Positions 42,537-51,605 of a stretch of DNA of 64,000 nt are shown here, piece by piece. The notes beneath the pieces were generated by a model. That model saw nothing but the letters and a program-made list of their open reading frames with translations, had not been told where the DNA came from and made no database searches. Position 1 is the stretch's first letter, and each line of letters begins with the position of its first letter. Both the position numbers and the translations under genes were made by a program. This DNA is from an uncultured Lachnospiraceae bacterium (lineage in GTDB: Bacteria > Bacillota > Clostridia > Lachnospirales > Lachnospiraceae), in assembly GCA_910585965.1 (NCBI GenBank), contig CAJUHH010000015.1, positions 1 through 64,000 on the forward strand, given 5' to 3'.

Positions 42537-43484
42537 CTATTCCTCTTCCTCCGTCTGCCTGATATCAAACAGCGCATTTACAAACTGGTCCGAATCGAAT
42601 TTCTGCAGATCTTCCAGCGTTTCCCCCACTCCGATATATTTCACGGGGATCTGAAGCTCCGATTGTATCGCTACGGCAATGCCGCCCTTTGCGGTTCCAT
42701 CCATCTTCGTTAAAATAATACCCGTCAGGTCAGTCACTTCCCCAAAATCAATCGCCTGTTTCAACGCATTCTGCCCGGTCGTGCCGTCCAGCACCACGAG
42801 GTTTTCTCTATATACTCCCGGGAATTCCCTGTCGATCACGCGGTTGATCTTTTTCAGCTCTTCCATCAGATTCTTTTTATTATGCAGCCTCCCTGCCGTA
42901 TCGCAGATCAGCACATCCACATTCCTGGCTTTCGCCGCATTCACCGCGTCATAGATAATGCTGGCCGGATCGGAGCCTTCCGCGCCCTTGATAATATCCA
43001 CGCCCGCCCGGTTTGCCCATTCGGCCAGCTGCTCCCCGGCCGCCGCGCGGAAAGTATCCGCCGCAGCGATCAGCACCTTGCGCCCCTGGTCTTTTAATAT
43101 TCCTGCCAGTTTGCCTACGGATGTCGTCTTTCCTACCCCGTTCACGCCGATGACAAGTATGACCGACTGCCTGTGTTCAAATTCATAAGCCGTCTCCTCC
43201 ACCCTCATCTGTTCCTTGATGCTTTTGATCAGAAATTCCTTGCACTCCGAAGGCTGCTTGATATGGTTTTCCTTTACCTGCACCCGCAGTTTTTCAATAA
43301 TGGAATTCGTCGCGTTCACGCCGATATCGCCGATGATCAGTATCTCTTCCAATTCCTCATAAAAATCTTCATCAATCGCGGAAAACCCGTTGAAAACAGA
43401 ATCAATCCCATTTACGATATTGTTCCTTGTCTTTGTAAGACCATCCTTCAGCCTGCTGAAAAATCCTTTTTTCTCTCCGCCCAT
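42537..43484 (-). CDS. ftsY: Signal recognition particle receptor FtsY
   Basis: The SRP receptor GTPase, 315 residues. It has a short N-terminus (GFFSRLKDGLTKTRNNIVNG) without the long acidic domain of E. coli, then the N domain and the G domain: VIGVNGVGKTTSVGKLAGIL (G1), AADTFRAAAGEQLAEW, ICDTAGRLHNKKNLMEEL (G3), and LTKMDGTAKGGIAVAI (G4). It follows smc by 26 bp, the standard rnc-smc-ftsY order. Confidence 0.96.
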   Translation of the reverse strand: MGGEKKGFFSRLKDGLTKTRNNIVNGIDSVFNGFSAIDEDFYEELEEILIIGDIGVNATNSIIEKLRVQVKENHIKQPSECKEFLIKSIKEQMRVEETAYEFEHRQSVILVIGVNGVGKTTSVGKLAGILKDQGRKVLIAAADTFRAAAGEQLAEWANRAGVDIIKGAEGSDPASIIYDAVNAAKARNVDVLICDTAGRLHNKKNLMEELKKINRVIDREFPGVYRENLVVLDGTTGQNALKQAIDFGEVTDLTGIILTKMDGTAKGGIAVAIQSELQIPVKYIGVGETLEDLQKFDSDQFVNALFDIRQTEEEE

Positions 43485-43510
43485 AATTCCTCCATTTTCG
43501 CCATACAGCC

Positions 43511-46500
43511 TTAATCATCCAGCTCCTTGTCAATCAAATTAACGCTTACCAGCGTGGATACGCCTTTTTCCTGCATCGTAATGCCGTAAAGCCTGTCTGC
43601 TTTCTCCATTGTACCACGTCTGTGAGTAATTACAATAAATTGTGTGTGTTTTGTCAGCTTATGCAAATATTTTGCAAACCTTCCTACATTGCTCTCATCC
43701 AAAGCCGCCTCGATCTCATCCAAAAGGCAAAACGGCGACGGTTTCAGGTTCTGGATGGCGAATAAAAGCGCAATGGCCGTCAACGCCTTTTCCCCGCCGG
43801 ACAGCTGCATCATGTTCTGCAGTTTCTTTCCCGGCGGCTGTGCGATAATACGGATGCCCGCTTCCAGAATATCCTCTTCCTCCATGAGTTCCAGCGTTCC
43901 CTTTCCTCCGCCAAACAGTTCCTTGAATACCTTATCAAACTCCTTGCCGATTTCGGCAAATTTTTCCTGGAACTGTCTGCGCATGGCGGTATCCAGCTCT
44001 TCAATGATGTTCAACAACGTTTTTTCCGCTTCTACCAAATCGTCATGCTGGTTTTTTAAAAACAGGTATCTTTCCATCAGGTTTTTATAATCCTCTATCG
44101 CATTAACGTTCACATCCCCTAATTTTCGAATCTGCTCCTTTAAGGATGCTGCCTCCCTTTTCATGGAAGAAAGCTCTGTCATGCTCTCATCCCTCATGGA
44201 TGCCGCGTCGGAAAGCGTGATCTCATATTCGTTCCACATATAATTGATCTGGCTTTCTATGGATTCCTCCCATTTTTCCCGCTGGGCGTTCAATCGGTAT
44301 ACTTCCTTATCGAGAGCGGATATTCTTTCCGCCAGTTCTTCCCTTGTTGCAAAAAAATTCTTTTGCTTCGCGGACAGCCCTTCCTTTTCCTTAATATCAT
44401 CCCTTAAGCGGACTTCCGCATCAGACCGAAACGTATCGGAAGCCGCGATCGTATTTTCAATCTCCAGAATATTCTGCCTTTTCCGCTCCGCTTCCGCAGC
44501 GCTGTTCTCCAGCCCTTCTTCCACCTGTGCCAGCTCTGCGGCAAAACGTGCGATCTCCCCGTCGATGCGCTCCACGTTCTGCCAGTGGAATTCCTGGCGC
44601 TGGAGCATTTTTTCCGCTTCCAGCTCCCATTTGGAAACCTCTTTCGACTGTTCGGATTCCCTCTTCCTCTGCTCCTCCAATTCCTTCTGGAAATCCTGGA
44701 TCTGTGCCTGTACATTGACCTCAAGCCGTTCGGACTCCTCCAGCTCCCTGACGATAGCTTCCTTTTCGGAACGAATCTCCAATATCTTTTCTTCGATCTC
44801 CCTCTCTTCGTTCTTGAGTTCCCCGAAGCCCTCTTCCGCTTCATTTTTGCGTTCCTGCGCTTTCATGACATTCATTCTGGCGGTATTCTGTTCGATAAAT
44901 TTATCCTGCAGGCTGGATTTCGTATTCTCCAGTTCCATCCTCAGCCTGTTCCGTTCCTTCTTGGTATTCTCAATATCCTCCAGCAAACCGTCTATCTTGG
45001 CCAGATATTCCTTTACCTTCGCAGCCAGCTCTTCCATTTCCCTCCGCCGCCCGAGCAGGTTGCTGTTGTTTTTAAAAGCGCCGCCGCTGATCGCGCCCCC
45101 CGGTACAAGAAGTTCCCCTTCCAATGTCACCATGCGGATGCCGTAATGGAATTTCCTCGCTATTTTCACCGCATGATCCACATGATCCACCACGACGATT
45201 CTCCCGAGCATCGCTTTTGCCACGTCTTTATACTTCTTATCCGTTTTTACCAGGCTGTCCGCCATTCCTACGACCCCTTCTTCCTTCAGAGCCTCCGGAT
45301 GCTTGAATTCCTGCGTTTCCGTAATGCTTGTCAGGGGAAGAAACGTCGCGCGCCCGGCCTTGTGCTTCTTTAAAAAGGAAATCATCCTCTTTGCCGTGTC
45401 TTCGTCCTCCGTGACAATATTCTGGATGTTTCCGCCAAGGGCCGTCTCTATTGCCGTTTCGTACTTTTTGTCCACCTGAATGATATCGGCTACGACACCT
45501 ATAATTCCTTTTTCCTCCTCCTTGCATTCCATCACGCGCTTTACGCTGCCTCCATAGCCGTCATACCGCTCCGTCAGATTAGCCAGCGCATCTAACTTTG
45601 ATTTTTCCTGATGGTAGACAACCTGGGCATCTCGCAGCTGCTGGTCTTTTCCAGCCAGTTCGTCATGGAGCCCTCCCAGTTTTTCCTCGATTACCGACTG
45701 GGCATCGTTCAGCCGAATGATCTCCCCATTAATTTTTTCGAATTCCTCTTCCAGCTCCCGGATCGTTTCTTCCTGCCTGGCCTCATCCGATTTCGCACGG
45801 AGAAGGCGGGAGGTCAGTTCCGCCTTGCGGATATTTACCTGCTCCGTCATCGTATCAAAACGGCCGATTTTGGATTTGATCGTGGCACGGCCGTTCAGGG
45901 CATCGATGATCGTATTTTTCCCTGCTTCTATGTTATTGTTTAATTCTTCTATTTTATTCTGGACATCGCTTAACAGGCCCCTTGCTTCATCCCTCACTTT
46001 CTCCGCTTCCGCAAGCTGCCCGTCGATCTCCTTTTTATCTTTTAATATGGCTTCCTTATCTATGCTTTTTCCATCGATTTCCTTATGCAGGGTCTGAAGC
46101 CTGTTCTTTAAGTGTTCTTCATTGCCTTTGGCCGAGTTGATCTGTTCCTGCAGAACATTGATTTCTCCTTCCAGCTTCCCTCTCAAAAGCTCCGTGTCCG
46201 TCAGCTTCGTCCTGGCCGCTTCGATAGACTCGTCCAACCGCTCGATCTTTCCCTGGATCTGTTCATACTCTGCTTTGATTCCCTCATATTTTTCCGTCGT
46301 TTCCCTCAGATCCCCGCCGGCAATACGGTATTTTTCCTCTACCGCCTGCAGCTGTTCCCGAATCCTGGTATTTTCCAACAGGAACATATTGACATCCAAA
46401 GCCTTCAATTCTTCTTTTTTCTTTAAATAGATCTTTGCCGTTTCCGACTGCTTTTCCAAAGGGCCTGTCTGCTTTTCCAACTCCGATAAAATGTCCCTTA

Positions 46501-47071
46501 CGCGCACCAGATTTTGCTTCTCATCTTCCAGCTTCTTCTGCGCCGTATTTTTTCGCCGTTTAAACTTGACTATCCCTGCAGCCTCATCGAACAATTCCCT
46601 GCGTTCCTCCGGCTTGCCGCTCAATATTTTGTCGATCTGCCCCTGCCCGATAATGGAATACCCTTCCTTCCCGATTCCCGTATCATAGAACAGTTCGTTT
46701 ACGTCCTTCAGACGGCAAGGCGTGCCGTTCAGCAAATATTCGCTCTCCCCGGAGCGGTATATTCTCCTCGCCACCGTCACTTCGTCGTAATCGACAGAAA
46801 GCTGGTGGTCGCTGTTATCCAAAGTAATCGCCACATAGGCATAGCCAAGGGCCTTGCGCATTTCCGTCCCGGAAAAAATAACATCCTGCATGGAAGCTCC
46901 CCTTAGCTGCTTGACGCGCTGTTCCCCCAGCACCCAGCGGACAGCGTCCGCTACATTGCTTTTGCCGCTGCCGTTCGGTCCTACGATCCCCGTAATGCCG
47001 TTATGGAACCGAAACACTATTTTATTGGCAAATGACTTAAATCCATGCACTTCTATACTTTTTAAATACAT
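43511..47071 (-). CDS. smc: Chromosome segregation ATPase SMC
   Basis: SMC forms condensin with ScpA/ScpB. From ATG 47071 (MYLKSIEVHGFKSFANKI) it is 1186 residues. Walker A is GPNGSGKSNVADAVRWVLGE near residue 32; long coiled coils flank a hinge (about 515-640, GVVADIIQVDKKYETAIETA); the C-terminal head has the signature LSGGEKALTAIALLFAI and Walker B CLLDEIEAALDESNV. Longer in-frame starts would overlap rnc and lack the conserved N-terminus. Confidence 0.97.
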   Translation of the reverse strand: MYLKSIEVHGFKSFANKIVFRFHNGITGIVGPNGSGKSNVADAVRWVLGEQRVKQLRGASMQDVIFSGTEMRKALGYAYVAITLDNSDHQLSVDYDEVTVARRIYRSGESEYLLNGTPCRLKDVNELFYDTGIGKEGYSIIGQGQIDKILSGKPEERRELFDEAAGIVKFKRRKNTAQKKLEDEKQNLVRVRDILSELEKQTGPLEKQSETAKIYLKKKEELKALDVNMFLLENTRIREQLQAVEEKYRIAGGDLRETTEKYEGIKAEYEQIQGKIERLDESIEAARTKLTDTELLRGKLEGEINVLQEQINSAKGNEEHLKNRLQTLHKEIDGKSIDKEAILKDKKEIDGQLAEAEKVRDEARGLLSDVQNKIEELNNNIEAGKNTIIDALNGRATIKSKIGRFDTMTEQVNIRKAELTSRLLRAKSDEARQEETIRELEEEFEKINGEIIRLNDAQSVIEEKLGGLHDELAGKDQQLRDAQVVYHQEKSKLDALANLTERYDGYGGSVKRVMECKEEEKGIIGVVADIIQVDKKYETAIETALGGNIQNIVTEDEDTAKRMISFLKKHKAGRATFLPLTSITETQEFKHPEALKEEGVVGMADSLVKTDKKYKDVAKAMLGRIVVVDHVDHAVKIARKFHYGIRMVTLEGELLVPGGAISGGAFKNNSNLLGRRREMEELAAKVKEYLAKIDGLLEDIENTKKERNRLRMELENTKSSLQDKFIEQNTARMNVMKAQERKNEAEEGFGELKNEEREIEEKILEIRSEKEAIVRELEESERLEVNVQAQIQDFQKELEEQRKRESEQSKEVSKWELEAEKMLQRQEFHWQNVERIDGEIARFAAELAQVEEGLENSAAEAERKRQNILEIENTIAASDTFRSDAEVRLRDDIKEKEGLSAKQKNFFATREELAERISALDKEVYRLNAQREKWEESIESQINYMWNEYEITLSDAASMRDESMTELSSMKREAASLKEQIRKLGDVNVNAIEDYKNLMERYLFLKNQHDDLVEAEKTLLNIIEELDTAMRRQFQEKFAEIGKEFDKVFKELFGGGKGTLELMEEEDILEAGIRIIAQPPGKKLQNMMQLSGGEKALTAIALLFAIQNLKPSPFCLLDEIEAALDESNVGRFAKYLHKLTKHTQFIVITHRRGTMEKADRLYGITMQEKGVSTLVSVNLIDKELDD

Positions 47072-47087
47072 ATATTCTCCCGCATAT

Positions 47088-47780
47088 TTATTTTTCTCCG
47101 GCCGCCAAAAGGGCTTCATAAGCGGCTTGCTGTTCTGCCGACTTTTTCGTCCTTCCCATGCCTTTTCCCATCGGCCTGCCGTTTACTCTGGCCTCTATCA
47201 CAAATTCCCTGCTATGGTCCGGCCCGTATTCATCCACCAGCACATACTCCAGAACCGCCCCTTTTTCCCTCTGCACATATTCCTGCAAGAGGGTTTTGCT
47301 GTCATAAAATAATCTCTTATCTTCAAAATCATCCAGAATCAGGCGGTGGATCAGCGCGACAGCCTGGTCAAAACCGCCGTCCAGATAAACGGCTCCTATG
47401 ACCGCCTCCATGACATCGGAAAGAATGTTCTCTTTATGCCTCCCTCCGGTCGTATCCTCGCCCTTTCCCATCTGGATATACTCTCCAAAGCCGAACTCTT
47501 CCATGATCCGCGCCAAAGAAGAGCCGCATACGATGGAAGCCCGCCGCTTCGTCAGTTCCCCTTCCTTTACGTCAGGGAAACGCCGGAATAGAAAATCGCT
47601 GACCGTCACCTCCAGCACCGCGTCCCCTAAAAATTCCAGCCTTTCATAATCCGGCAGCCGGTTAATTCGCTGCTCATTGACAAACGAGCTGTGCGTAAAC
47701 GCCTGTTTCAGCAATTCCTTATTCTGAAAACTATACCCTGTCTTTTTTTCCAATTCATTCATGGACGCTTCTGTCAACAT
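47088..47780 (-). CDS. rnc: Ribonuclease III
   Basis: RNase III cuts double-stranded RNA, including rRNA precursors. The 230-residue protein has the signature ERLEFLGDAVLEVTVSDFLF, the second metal-binding segment DVMEAVIGAVYLDGG, and a C-terminal dsRBD (about 157-228, TLLQEYVQREKGAVLEY ... TKKSAEQQAAYEAL). The ATG at 47780 has GAGGA upstream. The long double-stranded arms of the palindromic elements, if transcribed, would be natural substrates. Confidence 0.97.
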   Translation of the reverse strand: MLTEASMNELEKKTGYSFQNKELLKQAFTHSSFVNEQRINRLPDYERLEFLGDAVLEVTVSDFLFRRFPDVKEGELTKRRASIVCGSSLARIMEEFGFGEYIQMGKGEDTTGGRHKENILSDVMEAVIGAVYLDGGFDQAVALIHRLILDDFEDKRLFYDSKTLLQEYVQREKGAVLEYVLVDEYGPDHSREFVIEARVNGRPMGKGMGRTKKSAEQQAAYEALLAAGEK

Positions 47781-47803
47781 ATTCTTTTCCTCATAGACAA
47801 TCG

Positions 47804-47825
47804 AAAAAGCCCTTAAAAAGGGCTT
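47804..47825 (-). terminator. Terminator after acpP
   Basis: Stem AAGCCCTT/AAGGGCTT with a short T loop, followed by a T-run on the minus strand, between acpP and rnc. Confidence 0.75.
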
Positions 47826-47863
47826 CCGATAAATCGCTACCGAAGCAGCTTACCTCTTTGCAA

Positions 47864-48094
47864 CTAATTCTTAGCGTTTTTGATCAATTCAACCGCCTCT
47901 TCCACTGTACTGATTTTCTCAGCCTCTTCTGCCGGGATCTCAATGTCAAATTCTTCCTCGATCCCCATAATAATTTGGAATACATCCAGGGAATCCGCGC
48001 CCAAGTCATCTGTAAATGTCGTCTCCATCGTAATTTCTTCCGGGTCCACGTTCAGCACCTCGGCAATCACTTTTTTCAATTTTTCAAATTCCAT
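47864..48094 (-). CDS. acpP: Acyl carrier protein
   Basis: A 76-residue acidic ACP with the phosphopantetheine attachment site LGADSLDVFQ (Ser35). It carries acyl chains in fatty acid synthesis. The ATG at 48094 (AAAGGG nine bases upstream) is preferred to a GTG two codons earlier, which is too close to that site. It follows plsX by 15 bp. Confidence 0.97.
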   Translation of the reverse strand: MEFEKLKKVIAEVLNVDPEEITMETTFTDDLGADSLDVFQIIMGIEEEFDIEIPAEEAEKISTVEEAVELIKNAKN

Positions 48095-48109
48095 TTCCAC
48101 AGCCCTTTC

Positions 48110-49123
48110 TTATTCTTCTTCCAAAGTAATTTTTTCTTTTATTTTATCATTAATCTTCTGTTCTTTAAATGTGACGCATTGGAGAACAGAATTTTTAATT
48201 TCGATTGCCTTAGAACTGCCATGGGTCTTTACTACCAGTCCCTTCAGCCCCAAAAGAGGCGCGCCGCCGTACTGTTCCAGGTCAAAAACTTTCAAAGTTT
48301 CCTTCAGCGCCGGCTTTACCAGAAATGCTCCTGCCTTGCTCCTCAGGGATGTCATCATCCCCGCTTTTACTTTCTTTATAAGAGCGCCGCCGACTCCTTC
48401 ATACAGCTTTAATATGACGTTGCCCACAAACGCTTCGCATACAATCACATCCGCATGGCCGAAAGGAATATCCCTCGCCTCGATGCTTCCTATAAAATTG
48501 ATGCCAGGGCATTCTTTCAGCAAGGGGAACGTCTCTTTTACCAGCGCATTCCCTTTATCCTCTTCCGCGCCGATATTCACAATCGCCACCCTTGGATTTT
48601 TTACCTTCATCACGCTTTCCATATATACGCTGCCCATCTTCGCAAACTGCACGAGATGGGACGGCCTCGCATCCACATTGGCTCCGCAGTCGATCAGCAG
48701 GGCGACTCCTGTATCCGTCGGTATAAGGGGCGCCAGCGGAGGGCGCTCCACACCCTTCAGCCTTCCCACGATCACCTGTCCTCCTACCAGCGTAGCTCCC
48801 GTACTCCCCGCCGATACGTACGCGTCACATTCCCCGGATTTTACGAGCTGCAGTGCCTTTACGATGGAAGAATCCTTCTTTTTGCGGATCGCCATAACCG
48901 GCGGCTCCGCCGTTTCGATCACTTCCGTCGCATTGACAATTTCTACCTGCTCTTTTTTATAAGTATATTTCTCCAATTCCCGTTTTATAATATCTTCCGC
49001 GCCTACCAGGCATACTTTTACTTTGCTGTTTTCATTGGCGGCTTCCACCGCTCCTTTTACGATTTCCAACGGCGCATTATCCCCGCCCATCGCATCCACA
49101 GCAACTTTTACCATTTCTGACAT
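48110..49123 (-). CDS. plsX: Phosphate acyltransferase PlsX
   Basis: PlsX converts acyl-ACP to acyl-phosphate, the first step of phospholipid synthesis in Firmicutes. The 337-residue protein begins VKVAVDAMGGDNAPLEIVKG and has YVSAGSTGATLVGGQVIVGR, LLIDCGANVDARPSHLVQFA and IGSIEARDIPFGHADVIVCE. The ATG at 49123 follows AGGAGG. A promoter (49149-49177) lies between it and palindromic element copy 3. Confidence 0.97.
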   Translation of the reverse strand: MSEMVKVAVDAMGGDNAPLEIVKGAVEAANENSKVKVCLVGAEDIIKRELEKYTYKKEQVEIVNATEVIETAEPPVMAIRKKKDSSIVKALQLVKSGECDAYVSAGSTGATLVGGQVIVGRLKGVERPPLAPLIPTDTGVALLIDCGANVDARPSHLVQFAKMGSVYMESVMKVKNPRVAIVNIGAEEDKGNALVKETFPLLKECPGINFIGSIEARDIPFGHADVIVCEAFVGNVILKLYEGVGGALIKKVKAGMMTSLRSKAGAFLVKPALKETLKVFDLEQYGGAPLLGLKGLVVKTHGSSKAIEIKNSVLQCVTFKEQKINDKIKEKITLEEE

Positions 49124-49148
49124 GATAAACCTCCTAATATCTTTCTTT

Positions 49149-49177
49149 AATATACTAAACCCCTATATAAAAATCAA
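49149..49177 (-). promoter_or_regulatory. Sigma-A promoter for plsX-acpP
   Basis: Minus-strand TTGATT and TATATT with a 17-bp spacer, 26 bp before the plsX start and about 34 bp downstream of the arm of palindromic element copy 3. Confidence 0.65.
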
Positions 49178-49210
49178 GCTATTTTTTTATCTTGCGGGGA
49201 AATCAAAATA

Positions 49211-49543
49211 GAAATTAACTTGTGCATGTTTGGCGGGCGCATATATGGAGGGCAGGGGGAGGGGAAGCGGCGGGCAGGGGCAGAGTTTCCGACTGGAGCT
49301 TCCAATCAGATTTCACTAATGAAATGGGCATATGATATCAAACCGATCGGGTCGGAAACGACGGACATCCTGTCCTATGTTTCCTGACATTGCCATCCAT
49401 GGCAATGTCTCCCTAGGTTTTCAGCCATTTCATAAGTGAAATTGCTGATTGTCCGCAAAAGTCGGAAACTCTGCCCCTGCCCGCCGCTTCCCCTCCCCCT
49501 GCCCTCCATATATGCGCCCGCCAAACATGCACAAGTTGATTTT
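49211..49543 (+). repeat. Long palindromic element, copy 3 (rpmF-plsX intergenic)
   Basis: Arms 49217-49294 and 49460-49537 are perfectly complementary over 78 nt; pairing continues outward to 49211/49543 with two G-U type pairs on this strand. The 165-nt core is collinear with copy 2: GCTTCCAATCAG on the left, CATTTCATAAGTGAAATT on the right, a hairpin closed by GGAAAC/GTTTCC (49354-49359, 49379-49384) around GGAC/GTCC, and one closed by GACA/TGTC around TTGCCATCCATGGCAA (49386-49409). The arm is G-rich on one strand (runs at 49250-49280). It lies after the rpmF terminator and before the plsX promoter. Bases 49124-49626 contain no gene. Confidence 0.94.
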
Positions 49544-49565
49544 ATATTGCTGTATTTTATCCATG

Positions 49566-49594
49566 AAAAAAGGCCTCCCGTTTAGGAAAGCCTT
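49566..49594 (-). terminator. Terminator after rpmF
   Basis: Minus-strand AAGGC/GCCTT stem with inner CC/GG pairing followed by TTTTTT, between the rpmF stop and palindromic element copy 3. Confidence 0.65.
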
Positions 49595-49626
49595 CCGTTT
49601 TCACCGCTCAGCGAAAATAATTTTCA

Positions 49627-49806
49627 TTATTCAACCGTGATGATCTCTTTTTTGTTGTATGAGCCGCACTTTTTGCAAACGCGGTGAGGCATCATTAATG
49701 CGCCGCATTTACTGCACTTTACCAATGTAGGAGCGCTCATTTTCCAATTTGCTCTTCTTTTATCTCTTCTTGATTTGGAAGATTTATTCTTGGGACAAAT
49801 AGACAT
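49627..49806 (-). CDS. rpmF: 50S ribosomal protein L32
   Basis: A 59-residue bL32 protein: a basic N-terminus (NKSSKSRRDKRRANWKM) and a zinc ribbon with Cys31, Cys34, Cys44 and Cys47. The four cysteines mark the zinc-binding form. The ATG at 49806 has GGGAGG upstream. It lies downstream of the yceD gene, the conserved yceD-rpmF pairing, and upstream of plsX. Confidence 0.97.
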   Translation of the reverse strand: MSICPKNKSSKSRRDKRRANWKMSAPTLVKCSKCGALMMPHRVCKKCGSYNKKEIITVE

Positions 49807-49861
49807 CGTTACACCTCCCTTTTTGTATCGAATTCATTCTTAGCGGAAGCATCTGTATGAA

Positions 49862-50392
49862 TCATTCCACCTTGGATTTTGCTGCATTAAAAATATCTTT
49901 AATTCCTGCCATTCTTGGATCCGGCACAAAAGTATCGCATCCGCACTCTCCCATATTCAGGTCTTTTCCGCACTTGATGCAGATTCCTTTGCAGTCCGGC
50001 TTGCATAAGACCTTCGTCGGCAAGTTCATAAGGCATTCATTTTTGACCAATCCATCTACATCAAGTTCATACCCTGCCATGAAACTCTGCTCGTCATCCT
50101 TTTCCTTCTCTTGGTATGCATCCGGCCCTTCTATTTCTCTTACAAAATGAAGAACAATCTTCTGTTGAATTTCTTTCAGACAGCGGTCGCAGTTCATGGC
50201 TAATACCAATTCCATCCTGCCTTCCATAGATGCTTTATTCATTCCAAGATTTTTCAACGTAAGGTTCAGCGGCGTTTTTTCTATAATAGGGAAAACTCCC
50301 ATCCTGCAGTTGATATCCGTAAGTCCTGCTTCCGCCTGAAGCCTTTCTTCTCTTCCTTCGGATGTCAATACATCGGTTAGGTTTATTAACAT
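49862..50392 (-). CDS. YceD/DUF177 family protein
   Basis: A 176-residue DUF177 protein, a family linked to 23S rRNA accumulation and always paired with rpmF. It has the conserved CDRCLKEIQQKIVLHF segment and a C-terminal CKPDCKGICIKCGKDLNMGE cysteine cluster, likely zinc-binding, ending near a conserved DPRM segment. The ATG at 50392 follows AAGGAG; the longer in-frame start has no site. Confidence 0.92.
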   Translation of the reverse strand: MLINLTDVLTSEGREERLQAEAGLTDINCRMGVFPIIEKTPLNLTLKNLGMNKASMEGRMELVLAMNCDRCLKEIQQKIVLHFVREIEGPDAYQEKEKDDEQSFMAGYELDVDGLVKNECLMNLPTKVLCKPDCKGICIKCGKDLNMGECGCDTFVPDPRMAGIKDIFNAAKSKVE

Positions 50393-50471
50393 AGCTGGCT
50401 CCTTATTATTTTGCACTCCGTCAATTATAACTGTCGAATATTGGTTTGTCAAGATATTTTGGAGAAAAACG

Positions 50472-51473
50472 CTATGCCAGCTGTGCCTGTACCGCAGTCA
50501 GGGCGACTACGCCTACGATATCCTCCCAGGAGCATCCGCGGGACAAGTCGTTTACTGGTTTTGAAATCCCTTGCAGCATCGGCCCGTACGCTTCCGCCTT
50601 CGCCAGCCTCTGCACCAGCTTATAGCCGATATTTCCACAATCCAGATTCGGGAAAATCAATACGTTTGCTTTGCCTGCCACTTCGCTGCCAGGCGCTTTT
50701 GACTTGGCCACCTGGGGAACCAGTGCGGCATCGGTCTGCAGTTCTCCGTCCAGCAACAGGTGCGGGTACCGTTCATGGGCAATTTTCGTTGCCTCCACTA
50801 CCTTGTCCACCAAAGGATGTTTCGCGCTCCCTTTTGTAGAATGTGACAGCATAGCAATAATCGGCTTGGAGCCTACCAGCTGTTTAAAGCTTTTCGCGCT
50901 TGTGTCCGCAATCGCTGCCAGTTCCTCTGCGGTAGGATCCTGGTTTAACCCGCAGTCCGCAAAAAGAAAGGTTCCTTTATCCCCAAACTTGCAATCGGGC
51001 ACGTCCATAAGGAAAAAGCCGGAAACCAGCTTCACCCCGGGCGCGGTTTTCAATATCTGCAAAGCCGGGCGCAAAGTATCAGCCGTAGCATGGCACGCTC
51101 CCGCCACCATGCCGTCCGCATCATTCGCCTTTACCATCATAACGCCAAAAGTCAGAAAATCTTTTGAAAGGATATCCCTCGCCTTCTCCGGCGTCATTCC
51201 CTTGGATTTCCTCGTTTCGTACAAGAGTTCCACATACCCGTCCAATTTCTCCGTCTGCGCAGGATCAATAATTGTCGCCCCGTCCAGATCCACTTCCAGC
51301 CATCCTGCGCCGTCCATGATCTTCTCTTCATTTCCTATCATTATAATATTGGCAATGCCGTCCTGAATAATATGGGAAGCCGCAATCAATGTTCTTTTAT
51401 CGGTTGTTTCCGGCAGAACGATCGTTTTTCTGTCGCTTCTCGCTTTTTCCTTGATAATATCAATATAGGCCAT
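50472..51473 (-). CDS. pta: Phosphate acetyltransferase
   Basis: Pta converts acetyl-CoA and phosphate to acetyl phosphate. The 333-residue protein is the short (PTA_PTB domain only) form, with IVLPETTDKRTLIAASHIIQ, FGVMMVKANDADGMVAGACH, MLSHSTKGSAKHPLVDKVVE and VLIFPNLDCGNIGYKLVQRL. The ATG at 51473 follows AAAGGAG. Acetate kinase, often the next gene in related Clostridia, is absent here; yceD follows after only 79 bp. Confidence 0.96.
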   Translation of the reverse strand: MAYIDIIKEKARSDRKTIVLPETTDKRTLIAASHIIQDGIANIIMIGNEEKIMDGAGWLEVDLDGATIIDPAQTEKLDGYVELLYETRKSKGMTPEKARDILSKDFLTFGVMMVKANDADGMVAGACHATADTLRPALQILKTAPGVKLVSGFFLMDVPDCKFGDKGTFLFADCGLNQDPTAEELAAIADTSAKSFKQLVGSKPIIAMLSHSTKGSAKHPLVDKVVEATKIAHERYPHLLLDGELQTDAALVPQVAKSKAPGSEVAGKANVLIFPNLDCGNIGYKLVQRLAKAEAYGPMLQGISKPVNDLSRGCSWEDIVGVVALTAVQAQLA

Positions 51474-51507
51474 GTCCCCCAAACTCCTTTCCGATTCTAT
51501 ATCCAGA

Positions 51508-51536
51508 ATTATACAAGATTTGTGGATTTTGCACAA
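51508..51536 (-). promoter_or_regulatory. Sigma-A promoter for pta
   Basis: Minus-strand TTGTGC and TGTATAAT (extended -10, perfect TATAAT) with a 17-bp spacer, about 35 bp before the pta start. Confidence 0.7.
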
Positions 51537-51605
51537 GATGAAAATAGAGAGAGGGAAATCTAATTTATTTTGCAGAGGATGCGGGATACACGAAATTTTT
51601 ACATT

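Noticed and set aside
1..49543. The repeated cores as CRISPR-like repeats
   Set aside because: Copies are tens of kilobases apart, with no spacers and no cas genes.
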